Of a stretch of 64,000 nt of DNA, positions 32,644 to 43,797 are shown in pieces (positions within the stretch are counted from its first letter, which is position 1; each line of letters opens with the position of its first letter). The translations under genes and the position numbers were made by a program. The stretch covers positions 62,001-126,000 of the forward strand of contig JAESUZ010001514.1 of the NCBI GenBank assembly GCA_017311185.1. Reading direction: 5' to 3'. This DNA comes from Proteles cristata cristata. Its lineage: Eukaryota > Chordata > Mammalia > Carnivora > Hyaenidae. The notes beneath the pieces are model-generated. The model was not told the origin of the DNA. It saw only the letters and a list, made by a program, of their open reading frames with translations, and did not search any database.

Positions 32644-33064
32644 AAAGTAGTTGAGCTTTTAGTCAGCTAGCTGCCTCCCCATCTCAGCATCAGCCGCGTT
32701 TGCTGCCTGAATGATTTCCACTATTCACATGTGTTCTTGTTAGCTTAGATTTGGTATCTCTTGCTGACCAAGAGAATGGCCTTATGTGAATGGCCAAGGA
32801 AGCAAACTATACTGTCTGCCAAGGTATTTTGATCAAGTGGATTGGTGTTCTTAGATCTAAATTCGGTGCTCCTAAGCAGTATTCATGTTCACTACTGTTA
32901 TACAATATCACCACTTTATTTACTGCCTGATCTCCTGAAGTCATTTGAGTTTTTCAGCCTAGCTGTAGAACATTCAAAGCCTTCAAGTCTAGCTGAATCC
33001 TACCTCTTTAGGCCCATCAATAACAAAATTCCTACCCCAGTTACAGCTCAATAGCTGATATTCC
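32644..33064. other. No recognisable feature
   Basis: No open frame with a domain and no recognised repeat. Confidence 0.4.
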
Positions 33065-33405
33065 CTAAGGAATATCCTAAAGTCTCTGTGATTCTGCCAG
33101 GTCTGCTCCTTTTGGGTAGAATGCCCTTATTTTCAACCTGGCCAATCTCTGCTGTTCCTTCAGATCTCAGCTTGAAGGTTGTATCTGGGAGGCTTTCCTC
33201 ATGGAGTTCACCTGCCCCTTCCCTAGAATGAGTCAAACCTCCCTCCTAAGAACTTGTCGTCTGTACTCCAAGTGTGGTGTGTCAGTTGGAAGACAAATAT
33301 GCCGCAACCATTTTGGAAGCTCCTTAAAGGCAAAAGCCAGGTTTTCTCTGTTCATTCTCCAATGTAGGAGCCTTCATGGCCTTGAACCCTTTCTTGGGCA
33401 TCTAT
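33065..33405 (+). mobile_element. L2 fragment
   Basis: 'ttccttcagatctcagcttg', 'gggaggctttcctcatgg', 'ttttggaagctccttaaagg' follow the sense L2 3' order ('cttcaggtctttgctc', 'gaggccttccctgacc', 'taagctccatgagggc'). The 115-codon frame at 33201-33548 falls on this repeat and is not a gene. Confidence 0.65.
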
Positions 33406-35985
33406 TGTGTATGGAGTCTCAAAATATAACAGAGACAAGTTTCCTTATCTCAGACCAGGATGGGTGGTGCAAGACCAGTGAGCAGAACTCTGGGCACTTA
33501 ACCTGTTCCACCACAGCCCTGTGTCACTGCCAAGTGGGGCACTTCTGATGATATTCCTCACAGTGCCAGGGCCCCTGACATCCTCTATAGGGGAAGGGAG
33601 AAAAAGCATAAAATCTGCTCTTTAGTCTTTATGCTTTGCTTCCCCTGATACTAAAGGATTGGCAGGAGCAAGGCTGACATGCCAATATGGATGTTAGACT
33701 TGGGGGAGCCTCTTGGATCTACTTAGTACCAAACATTGTCTTCTGTCTGGCTGCTGCCCAGGCTGTTCTAGCCCAGGTGCACACAACCACTTGGGTGGGT
33801 GGCCACCTCTAGTGATTTTTAAGTTACAGGAGAATAGAAATACGTGAATCTTGTTGCTTCAGGAAATCCAGCTATCCTTCCACTTCTAAAATAAAATCTG
33901 GTGGATGTTTTTTAAAGACTACATAATTCAAAGGAAGGAAGAAAGATAAGATGTTATTTACATACCTACCACTGGGATAGGTAGACATTTGGGCTTTGGG
34001 ATAAGCAATGGTCTTGGGAATTTTGAAGGAGAGACAATCAAGGAAATTGCAACACTTTGAGCTCAAACAGAAGCATCAATTAGAGACAAAACCAGAAACG
34101 GAGAGAATGTCAATTGTCTAATTCAAGGCTGATGGACTTCTTAAGTGTTTCAAACTAGAACAAGCCCACATTTGGAAAATGCTCTGAGCTCTTTAAATAG
34201 TAGTTGAGATATATGAGACATAATCAAATATGTAGTCACTTACGGATATTAAACTTTTTTTCTCTTTCAAAATTATCTGTTAGGGTTTGAAAATACAAGT
34301 GATGGCGAAGTCTCTGCAAAATGATTGCCACTGCTTTCTGTCTGTAATGGTCCACAAAAGTTGCTGTATCTAAAATAAAATTATGTGCAAACTTGACTTT
34401 GCCCAGCTGAGATTCTGGCTATGTTGGAGTATTTGAACCCGACACCCAGTATGAGATGCGTGCAGACCTCCTGTTCACTTCCTACTGTGGATATTTTCCC
34501 CTCTGTTTTGAAATCAGAAAAAGGAAATCCAATCCTGAGGGTTCCATTCCTGGCATATTTATGCCCCAGGCAGATTGAGAGTGTAAAATAGACTTTTCAC
34601 AAATGAAGAGACATCCCACTTTTCAGCCCAGGACAGGAACCTTCAGCTGTTGCCAAGACAACTGCAGGGTTCTGGCTCGTGGACTGGCTGCCTGAGGAGC
34701 ACCTCAGGGCCCCTGCCTCCTCTGCCGTCACTCACTGTCAGACCAAATGCAAAAAGCCTTGGTAGTGAATTCACAGTGAGGATCGAGACTCACTCTTCCA
34801 GAAACAATGGGACCATCTCTGAATTATCAAAAAAGCAGGTGGGGCCTCTCAGGAACAAAGTAGATACATAATAGACTTTAAAAATTAATAGAATGAGACT
34901 ATAGTGGCAGATACTTGTCATGGTACATTTGTCAAAACTCATACATGAATATGTACAAAAGCCAAGGGCGAACCCTAATGTGGTCTAGGGCCTTTGAGTC
35001 ATTATGATGTATCAGTGCAGTTCATTAGTTGTAACAATTGTACCTCTCTGGTGGGGACACGGATAATGCGGCAGGCGGTGTGTGCTGGGGCAGAGCGAGA
35101 GGTATATAGGAACTCTGTACTTTGTGCTCAGTTTTGTTCCGAACCTAAAACTGCTCTATATAATAGCATTATACATAAGCAAATAAACAAACAAATCAAT
35201 AAGTAGAATCACTTGAGGCGTGGGTGGGACAAATCCCAAGGGATCAAAGCAAGGCTGTGAGGAAAGCTGCGCTAGCTGAAGTACAATGAGCACAGAAGCC
35301 CAAGTGGGTATGAGAGACCTGAGGAACACTCTGCTGCCTATAAGAACATCATGCTGCTCTCTGGGTGAGAAAACAATTTGGTTCACTCAGACTGGGAGAC
35401 CAGTCCCCCTGGGATAGACTTGTGTTTCTTGTTTATATTCATGGATGCAATGTACAAACATGCTGGGATCTGTAAAGGCTACAAAGGAGAGAATGTGGCC
35501 TTAAGAAAGGTGATGCTTTATATAATGGTCTAATTAATGCTGCTATCTATCCATCTCGGCCCCCTGCCTTGAGCCAGGAAACCTAACTCCCCCGTGTCTA
35601 TCCAAGGCCCAGACACTAGGGACTATTGTGTAACCTCTCGAGGTGAGGTGCGTCTGTAGCTCCTGCTGTTTGTTCTGGGCTCCTCCCTTCTCTTTCCTAG
35701 TCTCTGGTAATAGTCTTTGTTGCAGTTACTATGGCTGCCCTTTGCAAAGCAAGTGGGGTGTGTAGTGCCAGGGAGTAGAGGAGATTAGGTGTCAAAATGA
35801 GGGGGAGGGTTCCCTCCCAAGAAAGCAATCTTGGGAAACCTGGCGTCAAGGCGGCACGTGCTCACACCCACACCTTGCCAGCCTTGGGTCCTTTTTCCCA
35901 CCCAAGTGGACCCATCCAATCCAAAGTCTGTGATCTTGACCCTGACAGGCCGAAAATATGACATTGGTATGAAGCATGTACATTG
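33406..35985. other. Long stretch without recognised gene or repeat
   Basis: Short frames only, none with a recognisable domain. GC-richer parts lie at 34640-34760 and 35540-35760. This is the longest part of the window free of recognised repeats, so exons or conserved non-coding elements, if any, would be worth testing here. Confidence 0.4.
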
Positions 35986-35988
35986 TTA

Positions 35989-36440
35989 TAGAAGAGCAAT
36001 TAAGAGACTGGAGTCAGACTACCAGAGGTAGAAGTTCAATTTTATCACTGATAGCTACGTGGCCCTGGGCAAATTCCTTAATGTTTCATCCCTTGGGTTC
36101 TTCATCTGTAGAATGAGGATAATAAGGGGCGCCTGGGTGGCTTAGTCGGTTAAGCGTCCGACTTTCGCTTGGGTCATGATCTCACGGTTCGTGGGTTCGA
36201 GCCCCACGTGCGGCTCTGTGCTGACTGCCAGCTCAGAGCTTGGAGCCTGTTTCAGAGTCTGTGACTCCCTCTCTCTCTGACCCTCCCCTGCTCACGCTGT
36301 CTCTCTCTCTCTCCTAGAAATAAATTTTTAAAAAACATTAAAAAAAAATAATGAGGATAATTATAGCACTCACCTCATTGTGAGTGGTTGTGAGAAATAA
36401 GTGATGTCATCCACGTAAAACACTCAGAGCAGCACTAGCA
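35989..36440 (+). mobile_element. MIR, nearly complete, split by a young SINE
   Basis: Left part 'gactggagtcagactaccag', 'tacgtggccctgggcaaatt', 'tcttcatctgtagaatgagg'; right part 'ttatagcactcacctcattg', 'gttgtgagaaataagtgatg', 'aaaacactcagagcagcac'. Joining across the SINE gives a collinear sense MIR. Confidence 0.85.
36126..36349 (+). mobile_element. Felid SINE inside the MIR, young-looking, perfect TSD
   Basis: 'ggggcgcctgggtggcttag', 'cacggttcgtgggttcgagc', variant module 'gctgactgccagctcagagc', 'cctagaaataaattttt'. TSD 'aatgaggataat' is identical at 36112-36123 and 36350-36361 and is part of the MIR. Confidence 0.95.
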
Positions 36441-37440
36441 CCTCACAATCATCCAAGTCGGCTTATGAGTGTACTATTGGTTTTCTGGCTTCCTCTTGTT
36501 TAGACCCAGGCTTAGCCATCTCACTGCTTGATATAATGCACTCGGGAATATAAAACCAAAGCCCCAAGACAAGGAACAATGTATTCTGGTACAGTGGTGT
36601 TAAGTTTCAATTTCATAACACAACTGAAAAAACAAACTTCATAAAATGTTGATACTTTTCTAGATGCCAGCAGTGACGGAAAGACAATCAACACAAATTG
36701 ATTTGAATCCCCTCAGCACCAAGGCCGTTTGATGAGATCTGTTCCACGGCGTGTTTCCTATGAGAGGCAAAGTTTTAGGTGATAAAATCTGCCCTCTAAT
36801 TAAAAAAAGGCTGTGATCATAAGAAATCCTATTCTAGAGGTTTGGAAAACCTACATTAGTTTAGTTCTTGTACTAGGTCTTGTTTTCAATCCATAATGAG
36901 GAGGACGTTGTCCTCTATCAACTTCCTTTCTGCTCTCTGTGGACCAAGATTGTGTCTAGACATGCTTGTGAGTTGGCTCTGAGCCTGATGGACAAGACAC
37001 TGGACAAGCATAGCTCTTCTTTCCTTCTTCTTCCATGTGATCCCCTTTCCCATCAAGGAAAAAACCTGGTCTCCTGGACCATTATCCATTGAATTGGAGT
37101 ATAGATACCAACTGGGGGTGTCTCTTGGACTTGAGTCCCAGCTATATTTGCCCAGGAGGCTACTGCTTTTATTATAGTATTAGGCGTTTACAGACACACA
37201 TGTTGAGTTACACTCAGTTAATTTTTTAATGATATTAATCATTCTGTGATAATTATTTAAAATTCTTCTGAAGTTAACAAATGACTAGATAAAAATCAAA
37301 TCCAATGCATAGCAAGATACAAGCTCATTTTCTGCCATGTTTCAAAGAAAGATTTTTAAAAATACATGTGGGATTTTTTTTTTTTCTGTTATTGCAATGA
37401 CCAAAAGAACTTTCTATGATGGTGAAAATTTCTGTTTTCC
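36441..37440. other. No recognisable feature
   Basis: Two overlapping opposite frames at 36880-37092 show no domain. A T run lies at 37374-37385. Confidence 0.4.
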
Positions 37441-37441
37441 A

Positions 37442-37833
37442 TGTTGCCCAATATGGTAGCTGCTAGTCATATGTGGGTATTGAGTCCCTGAAAAGTGGCT
37501 AGTGCAACCTAGCAACTCAAGTTTTAATTTTATTTAATGTTAATAAGTTTAACTTTATTTATTTATTTTTTTTAATGTTTTATTTATTTCTAGGAGAGAG
37601 AGAGAGAGACAGCGTGAGCAGGGGAGGGTCAGAGAGAGGGAGTCACAGACCGAAACAGGCTCCAGGCTCTGAGCTGGCAGTCACCACAGAGCCCGACGCG
37701 GGGCTCGAACCCACGAACCGCGAGATCATGACCTAAGCGAAAGCCGGACGCTTAACCGACTAAGCCACCCAGGTGCCCCAATAAGTCTAACTTTAAAAAG
37801 TCCTAGGTGGCCAAGCCAACCAATTGGACAATG
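37442..37833. mobile_element. Nonautonomous DNA transposon with a SINE inside
   Basis: Left end 'ttgcccaatatggtagctgc' and the reverse complement of the right end ('accaattggacaatg') form imperfect terminal inverted repeats. Internal 'tgagtccctgaaaagtggct' fits the repeat with 'tgagcacttgaaatgtggct'. Related in sequence to the fossil at 11480-12262. Confidence 0.7.
37558..37780 (-). mobile_element. Felid SINE, minus strand, young-looking
   Basis: A reversed copy with intact CpGs: 'cccgacgcggggctcgaacc', 'cgaaccgcgagatcatgac', 'aagccggacgcttaaccg', and the reversed 'tttatttctagg' tail. TSD 'aataagtttaacttta' (37542-37557) and 'aataagtctaacttta' (37781-37796), one mismatch in 16. A small insertion ('tcac') lies in the module at about 37681. 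Confidence 0.95.
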
Positions 37834-37910
37834 TAAGTTTAGAATATGATTAAAAGGGATTTAACCTCTCCAAATTTCATTTTATTAATGTGCTAAAGGT
37901 TTGAACTAAG

Positions 37911-38060
37911 CCAGTGGTTCTCAACATTGGCTGTACTATGAAATCACTCAAACAGTGACATTTGGTCTCTCTTTCCAGTGCTACTTAGTGTCAAGCCTGG
38001 GTATTGAAATTTTTAAAAGTCACTCAGGTAATTCTAAAGTATAATCAAGATTGGGAGCCA
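37911..38060 (+). mobile_element. MER20/MER58-like hAT MITE fragment
   Basis: Begins 'cagtggttctcaacattgg', continues 'ctgtactatgaaatcactc' and ends with 'tcactcaggtaattctaaag'. The left terminus is intact; the right terminal inverted repeat is degraded. Confidence 0.65.
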
Positions 38061-38884
38061 GCACAGAAGTGCATTATCTTTAACTTCCTTTCTAGTTCTA
38101 GATTTAGTTGCAAATTATACTGAATTTAGAATGCTCTAAGGCAAATAGAGCACTTGTTACATTAGTGTTTTGGTAGGAAATTACATATGGATAGAAGCTT
38201 TTTGTAAAAGCTGTTTTTCCCTAAAACTTATCTGAAACTTAATTATTTGAAAAGATTAACCCAAGCTGACCTGATAGACATCTCTTTGGAGTTTTTCTAA
38301 ATTGATACAGATCATGGGTTCAAGCTACAGATAGGAGGCTATGTGTATGTACTTGCTTGGGGATCTGACTGCAGCCTTGTGTCAAGGTTTGGCCATCTGC
38401 CTGTGACCCTGCAGGGGGTGACCTCACTGAGTTATCCATGCTGCAAGTTCACAGAGATCTCAGTGGGAGGTCCTTGGGCAAATCACTTGGAGCACCATAC
38501 AGCAACTGCTGAGTTTGTATCTTCCCTGGGATTAGAAAAACAAGGTTTTTGGCCAAGACATTCTCTCTAAAGCTACCATAGACATGGTTCCAGAAAGTGT
38601 CAGGACATTTGTTCCCAGGACTTTCAGGGCTTCAAACAAACGTACAATTCTTCTAGTTAATAAATGCCTCAAAAGCTAGTGAAATAGGTATGAGTATTTA
38701 GTTTAAAAAAAAACTCTTCAGTTTTAAAATACAGCTTGACTCATAGCTGAGATTATTTTTAAGACCTTGAGCAATTGGTATTATATTTTCATTAAAGAGT
38801 AATGGATTACATGTAGTCAAATTTTAGAGATCACCAAGAAAGCAGGGTGGGAGGATCACTTTACTAGATTCCTTTATTTGCCAT
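38061..38884. other. No recognisable feature
   Basis: One 75-codon frame (38343-38570) without a domain; the rest is AT-rich. No repeat recognised. Confidence 0.4.
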
Positions 38885-40000
38885 CATTTTAAAATAAGAG
38901 AATAGACAATGGACAATGGAACAGAACAGAGCCTGGCATGAGACTCCAAGTATCTCTACACATTTGGCATGATAGACATGGAATTGTAGATCACTGAAGA
39001 CAAGACTGTTGGATAAATCTCCCTGGGAAAAGGTTATGTATATATAAAAATAAAATAAAACTAGATCTCTATGTCACACCAATAAACTCATCAGGTCCAG
39101 GAAAATTAAAGATCTATGTGAAAAGTGAAAGTTTAAGAAAAATTGTAAGATGTAAATTATTCTCTCCTCCTCCCATCATAAATATAAGACAAAAATGCCA
39201 ATGGAAAACACTGAAATTTGCACAAAATTTAAAAGTTCTATATATTAATATAGCAGAAAACAAAATTGAAAGGAAAAATCAGAACTGGGACAATATATTT
39301 GCAATATACAGTTGACAAAATTGAAGGTTCTTACACAATGCAAGAAGACCAAAAGAAAAATGGACAAATAATTCCAACAAACCATTCACAGAAAAAGGCA
39401 TCCTATTTTCCAATAAACATGACTCTCTGCTAATTAGGTAAATCCAGTTTTATTTTATTTTTTTACTTTTTAAATTTTATCGTAAGTAGGCTCCACACCC
39501 AATGTGGGGCTTGAACTCATGACCTTGAGATCAGGAGACACATGCTTTACTGACTGAGCCATCCAGACACCACAAAGTAAATCCAATGTTAAAGTAATAT
39601 ATCATTTCATACCCATCAAATTGGCAAAATATATAAAGACTGATAATATCAGAGACTGATAAGGAAGTGGAATGGGAATTCTCAAACACTGTTATGAGGG
39701 TCAAATGGGCTTGACAGCTTTAGAAAGCAACTTGACAACTCTTAGAAAAGTGAAGTTATATGTATCCTGTAGCCCCACAATTATCACCTGGGGTATGTAT
39801 CCCAGAGGAATATCTATAGAAAGCTTAAAACAAACAAAATAATTTGTTTTTTTTTTACATAAAAATATCTACATATATCTGGTTAGTTGGCCTACAATGC
39901 AAATAGTTATCAAAAACATGCGTGGTTTCATTTACTTTATGGAAGTAGGAGGAGATTCGGGAGAAAAACACATAGGGTTTTGAATATATCTAAAATGTTT
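38885..40000 (+). mobile_element. Old L1 (L1M), ORF2 end and 3' region, split by a SINE
   Basis: 'atggaacagaacagagcctg', 'tgtcacaccaataaactcat', 'agaactgggacaatatattt', then after the SINE 'catacccatcaaattggc', 'aacactgttatgagggtc', 'ccccacaattatcacctgg'. This is the order of an old L1. The frame is broken throughout. Confidence 0.75.
39447..39574 (-). mobile_element. Short-form SINE, minus strand, inside L1
   Basis: T/A-rich tail, 'gtaggctccacacccaatgt', 'cttgaactcatgaccttgag', 'gactgagccatccagacacc'. No CT-rich body. Flanks 'aggtaaatcca' (39436-39446) and 'aagtaaatcca' (39575-39585), 10 of 11. Confidence 0.88.
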
Positions 40001-40624
40001 TTATTTTTTAAGCAGAATGGTGGATTTGCAGATATTTGTTACACATAGTATCCCCAACATTCTTCATCTAGAAATAAAGGGCAGTAGGTTGATAATCTTC
40101 CAGAGAATACTTAGTGATAAGATTTTGGTGGTAAGGAAACAACAATAACAATTAAGTTGCAACTTATGGAACTCTCTGATATCCAACAAGGTAACTGATG
40201 GTTATTAAGTTTGTATGTGTGATGGATGGTATATGGATCCAAAGCTCAGGAATGTAAGAAATAACTCTTAGTTTCAATAAAGATCAACATCTTTTCTATT
40301 TCAGGCTATTATTTGGGGTCTTATCGTTTGTGAAAAAGAGGAAGATATTTGGTTTGGGGTATAATCTATTCTGGAGTCATTGTCTGGTTCACTGTCCTGA
40401 TTGGTCTTCTGTCACTGACTGTTGCAAAATGCGCCACTCCATTTGGGTAGCTCTCTATGCTCTTCCCCAGACATACTCTGAGAGCAGAAATCCTTCCATG
40501 AGAATGTCTGTCCTGACCTTGACTGCTTGGGCAGAGGTGGAGTAGGACATTATTTGCTGTTTCAAAAATAGTACTCTATTATATACTTACAGTTTTTAAG
40601 GTAGCTTACAGTCTAGAAAGCGAA
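40001..40624. other. No recognisable feature
   Basis: A 71-codon frame at 40330-40545 has no known domain. No repeat assigned. Confidence 0.35.
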
Positions 40625-41172
40625 TGGGATTAGAATATACCACCCCAAAATATGCGACTTTGCCATAAGGATTATTTTGAGTTGTAAGTAACTGAGAAAC
40701 AGCAGAACAAGAAAAGCTATCTTCTCATTTCTCTGTAAAGTAAGACAGAAATTCCCCTCTGTGAAGCTGCCCCCTTCCTTCTCCTGTCCCAGGAAAAGAA
40801 GATGATTATTGATACTGGAGACACACCAACTTGAATTTGCATATACAAACCTTACTGAAATAATCCTTATCTTCTGTTGTTTTCTCCTGTATATTTATGT
40901 TTCCCAAATTTACTGCTCCTAGAAATCCAAACCCATTTTCCTCTGTCTTGTTACATCTCCACAATTTATTGCTCTTTGTTATATAAGCTCTCAGATCTAA
41001 TTGCTTCTTAGGACTTTTACTTCCATGCTATATAGCCCCTCATGCCACATAAAAGCATTGACAACAAATAAAACGTATATGCCTTTTCTCCTGTCAATCT
41101 TTCTTTTTTCCTTTGTAGGACCTCAATTATTGAACCTAAGAGGGGAGAGGAAAAAGATTTTCCTCCTCTACA
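40625..41172 (+). mobile_element. Probable solo LTR, family unassigned
   Basis: Starts 'tgggattagaatataccacc' and ends 'ttcctcctctaca' (TG...CA). It has a poly-A signal 'aataaa' near 41069 and a following 'gccttttctcctgtcaatct' segment typical of retroviral-type LTR R/U5 regions. No internal region is next to it. No clear 4-6 bp TSD. Non-coding fossil. Confidence 0.55.
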
Positions 41173-41262
41173 AAAGGAAAATGACATTTGGGGATTGGGG
41201 GTAAAGGCAGCTGCTTAGGTAAATACCGCAAGAGTTAAAGACTTATCTGATCAGTGATTTTA

Positions 41263-41512
41263 TTTTTTATTTTTTTGATGTTTATTTTTTGTGAGAGAGA
41301 GAGAGTGAGAAAGAGAAAGTGAGTGAGAGAGAGAAAGGAGACAAAGAGTGAGTGGGAGAGGGTCAGAGAGAGAGGGAGACACAGAATCTGAAGCAAGCTC
41401 CAGGCTCTGAGCTGTCTGTGCAGAGACTGATACAGGACTCAGACCCACAAACTGGGAGATCATGACCTGAGCTGAAGTCAGATGCTACATTGAATGAGCC
41501 ACCCAGGCGCCC
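41263..41512 (-). mobile_element. Felid SINE, minus strand, with expanded GA tract
   Basis: A reversed copy with a long 'gagagagagagtgagaaag' part, 'ccaggctctgagctgtctg', 'gagatcatgacctgagctg', 'gagccacccaggcgcccc'. TSD 'ctgatcagtgatttta' (41247-41262) and 'ctgatcagtaatttta' (41513-41528), one mismatch in 16. Confidence 0.94.
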
Positions 41513-41558
41513 CTGATCAGTAATTTTAAAAAGCTCACTTACTTAAGAAAAAGTATAC

Positions 41559-41774
41559 AGGGGTGCCTGGGTGGCTCAGTTGGTTAAGTGCCCAACTTTC
41601 GCTCAGGTCATGATCGCACGGTTCATGGGTTCGAGCCCCACCTCGGGCTCTGTGCTGACAGCTCAGAGCCTAGAGCCTGCTTCAGATTCTGTGTCTCCCT
41701 CTCTCTCTGACCCTCCCCTGCTCACGCTGTCTCTATCTCTCTCTCAGAAATAAATAAATTTTTTTTAAAAAAGA
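41559..41774 (+). mobile_element. Felid SINE, perfect TSD
   Basis: 'ggggtgcctgggtggctcag', 'gttcatgggttcgagcccc', module 'gtgctgacagctcagagcc', tail 'cagaaataaataaattt'. TSD 'aagaaaaagtatac' is identical at 41545-41558 and 41775-41788. It lies only 46 bp from an opposite-strand SINE. Confidence 0.95.
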
Positions 41775-41936
41775 AAGAAAAAGTATACGTATTGTAAGAC
41801 AGCTAAAAAAATTACATTTCAACTCCACAGCTTCTCAGAAACATTGTTCATACTAGGTAATAATAGAAATGCTAACTATTACATGCTAACTATTAACTAA
41901 ACAGCAAATGTTTTGGAAAGCAGATTTTCCATAGAC

Positions 41937-42258
41937 TTCTGTGTGTCCCCCCTCCCTCCTGCCAATTTCATATATTAAATCCTAACATCCAGTATGATGG
42001 TATTAGGAATTGGAATCCTTGGAAGGGCTCTGCCCTCATGAATGGGATTAGTCCCTTTATGAAAGAAGCTCCAGAGAGCTCCCTTGTCCCTTCTGCCCTA
42101 TGAGGTTACAGAGAAAAGATGGCCATCCATGAACCAGGAAGCTGGCTCAGCAGATCCCGAATCTGCTGACACCTTGATCTTGGACTCCCCAGTCTCCAGT
42201 GCTGTGAGAAATAAATTTCTATTGTTTAGAATCCACCCAGTCTCTGGTACTATGTTAT
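41937..42258 (+). mobile_element. MaLR LTR (MST type)
   Basis: 'atgatggtattaggaattgg', 'ctcatgaatgggattagtcc', 'accttgatcttggactcccc', 'gtgagaaataaatttctatt', 'tctctggtactatgttatt'. Nearly full length; the first bases are eroded. The frames at 42084-42421 on both strands fall on this LTR and are not genes. Confidence 0.88.
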
Positions 42259-42764
42259 TAAGATGCAGATACATTGGAATATCTTCCGATTCATCTAAGG
42301 CAGTTAGAATTGTGAGGTCCTCATTGAATTCAAGAAGGGTTGAGAGGTGGGCATGATTGTGTGGGCAGACTGACAGAGAGAGGACAGAGGCCTCGGGACC
42401 TAGAAAGTTGTACTGGACCACCGTCCTCTGCCTTGCCAGGTCTCAGCATGGCTGCTCCATGGGATGTGGCCTTCGGATTCTCTTTTTCCTCCTCTCAGGC
42501 TTACCCCAAAGGTCAGAACCAGGTTTATCTTAAGGAGTTTGGGATATATTCAGGGGCCTGTTGGTACCCTGCATTCTCACTACCTCCTTCCTGATGTTTA
42601 TATAACTCTTTTACATCTAAATTTTAAATTTAGATTAAAATTAAAAAATTTGAATTTTTTAAAAAAATTCAAAATTGGAGACATGTTTAAGATCTGTTTC
42701 TGGGAGAAGAGTAGCTGCAACTTCCTGTGCAGCCAGTAATTCTTAAAGGGCTGTCTCTGGATCT
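42259..42764. other. Unassigned; AT-rich near-palindrome
   Basis: 42340-42595 has a GC-moderate part with a 84-codon frame and no domain. 42618-42676 is almost pure A/T ('aaattttaaatttagatt', 'tgaattttttaaaaaaattc') and can fold on itself. Confidence 0.45.
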
Positions 42765-42881
42765 GTAGCACCAGCAGCACCTAGGGACGTGTTCACAATG
42801 CCAATTCTTGCCCCCTATTTAGACCTCCTGGATTAGAAACTCTGAAGCAGGCTGAGCATGCTGAAATCTGAGAACCACTGT
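42765..42881 (+). mobile_element. MER20-like hAT MITE fragment
   Basis: 'agcaccagcagcacctaggg', 'ctggattagaaactctgaag', and the intact end 'gaaatctgagaaccactg'. The left terminus is missing. Confidence 0.75.
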
Positions 42882-43139
42882 GCTAAACTGAACAAACAAA
42901 TGACTAACAATGGAGCTTTCCACACCTCCTAGTTACAACTTAATTGGAAGTGAAGTTGATAGAACAGAAGAGCCTTAGGGCCTGGAGGATCAGGTGTAGA
43001 AAGCACAGACACTGCATCAGTCGGTGGTCAATGGGAACCAGGCTTGAAGGTTCATCCTGTTCTTGGCTGCCCAGTGCACTGGTATAGAAGCCAACACTGA
43101 TATTTGGCAGTTTGTTAAGTACTTAATTACCTTGCTGAA

Positions 43140-43275
43140 TGACTGGCTAAGCACTGATGACCTACTATGTGTGAGGCATGAGGGACAATAGTGGATAGTC
43201 TTTGATCCCTGCCCACACAGAGCTTGCAGTCTAGTGGGAAAAGCAAATAAGTAATCCAACGTTACCCTTGTTGTA
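43140..43275 (-). mobile_element. L2 3' end fragment
   Basis: 'gatgacctactatgtgtgag', 'ccctgcccacacagagcttg' and 'cagtctagtgggaaaagc' are the antisense L2 3' end. Confidence 0.65.
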
Positions 43276-43540
43276 ATCCCTGTGACAGAGTGGTAGATAC
43301 TATGGAAGCTGGTAGATGCCTACGCCAGACTCAGGGTGTCATGAAAGGTGTTGAAACTTAAAGCATGAATAGAAGTATGTCAGGCAAAGGGAGTGGGGCC
43401 TAGGATGCAGTATTCATTGAGTTTTCTTTCTTAATAAAGGAGCTCTGTTTCTAGATGATTGGTTGAGCTCTACCATCTGACACAGGACACAAAAACTGCC
43501 CAAGATGTTTCCTAACTTGTTGAGAAGTGAAATATAAGGT

Positions 43541-43787
43541 ATGTTCAGCATTTTAAAAATGTTTATTATCATTTTATGTATGTATATATGTATGTATTTA
43601 TTTTGGAGAGAGAGAGAGCTTAAGGCAGGGGAGGGGCAGAGAGAGAGAGAGAGGGAGATGCAGAATCTGAAGCAGGCTCTGTGCACTGTCAGTACAGAGC
43701 TGGACTTTGGGCTTGAACCCATGAACCGTGAGATCATGACCTGAACTAAAGTCAGACACTTAACCAAATGAGCGACCCAGGCACCCC
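43541..43787 (-). mobile_element. Felid SINE, minus strand, with ATGT repeat in the tail
   Basis: A tail with 'atgtatgtatatatgtatg', then GA-rich block, 'gaagcaggctctgtgcactg', 'accgtgagatcatgacctg', 'gagcgacccaggcacccc'. Flanks share 'tgaaatataa' at 43528-43537 and 43788-43797. The 155-codon frame on the minus strand at 43414-43881 is this SINE read through. Confidence 0.9.
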
Positions 43788-43797
43788 TGAAATATAA

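Noticed and set aside
33201..33548. 115-codon open frame
   Set aside because: Most of it lies on an L2 3' fragment.
40625..41172. Young infectious retrovirus LTR
   Set aside because: There is no adjacent internal region, no clear target duplication and the sequence looks diverged. A solo LTR fossil of unknown family is the safer call.
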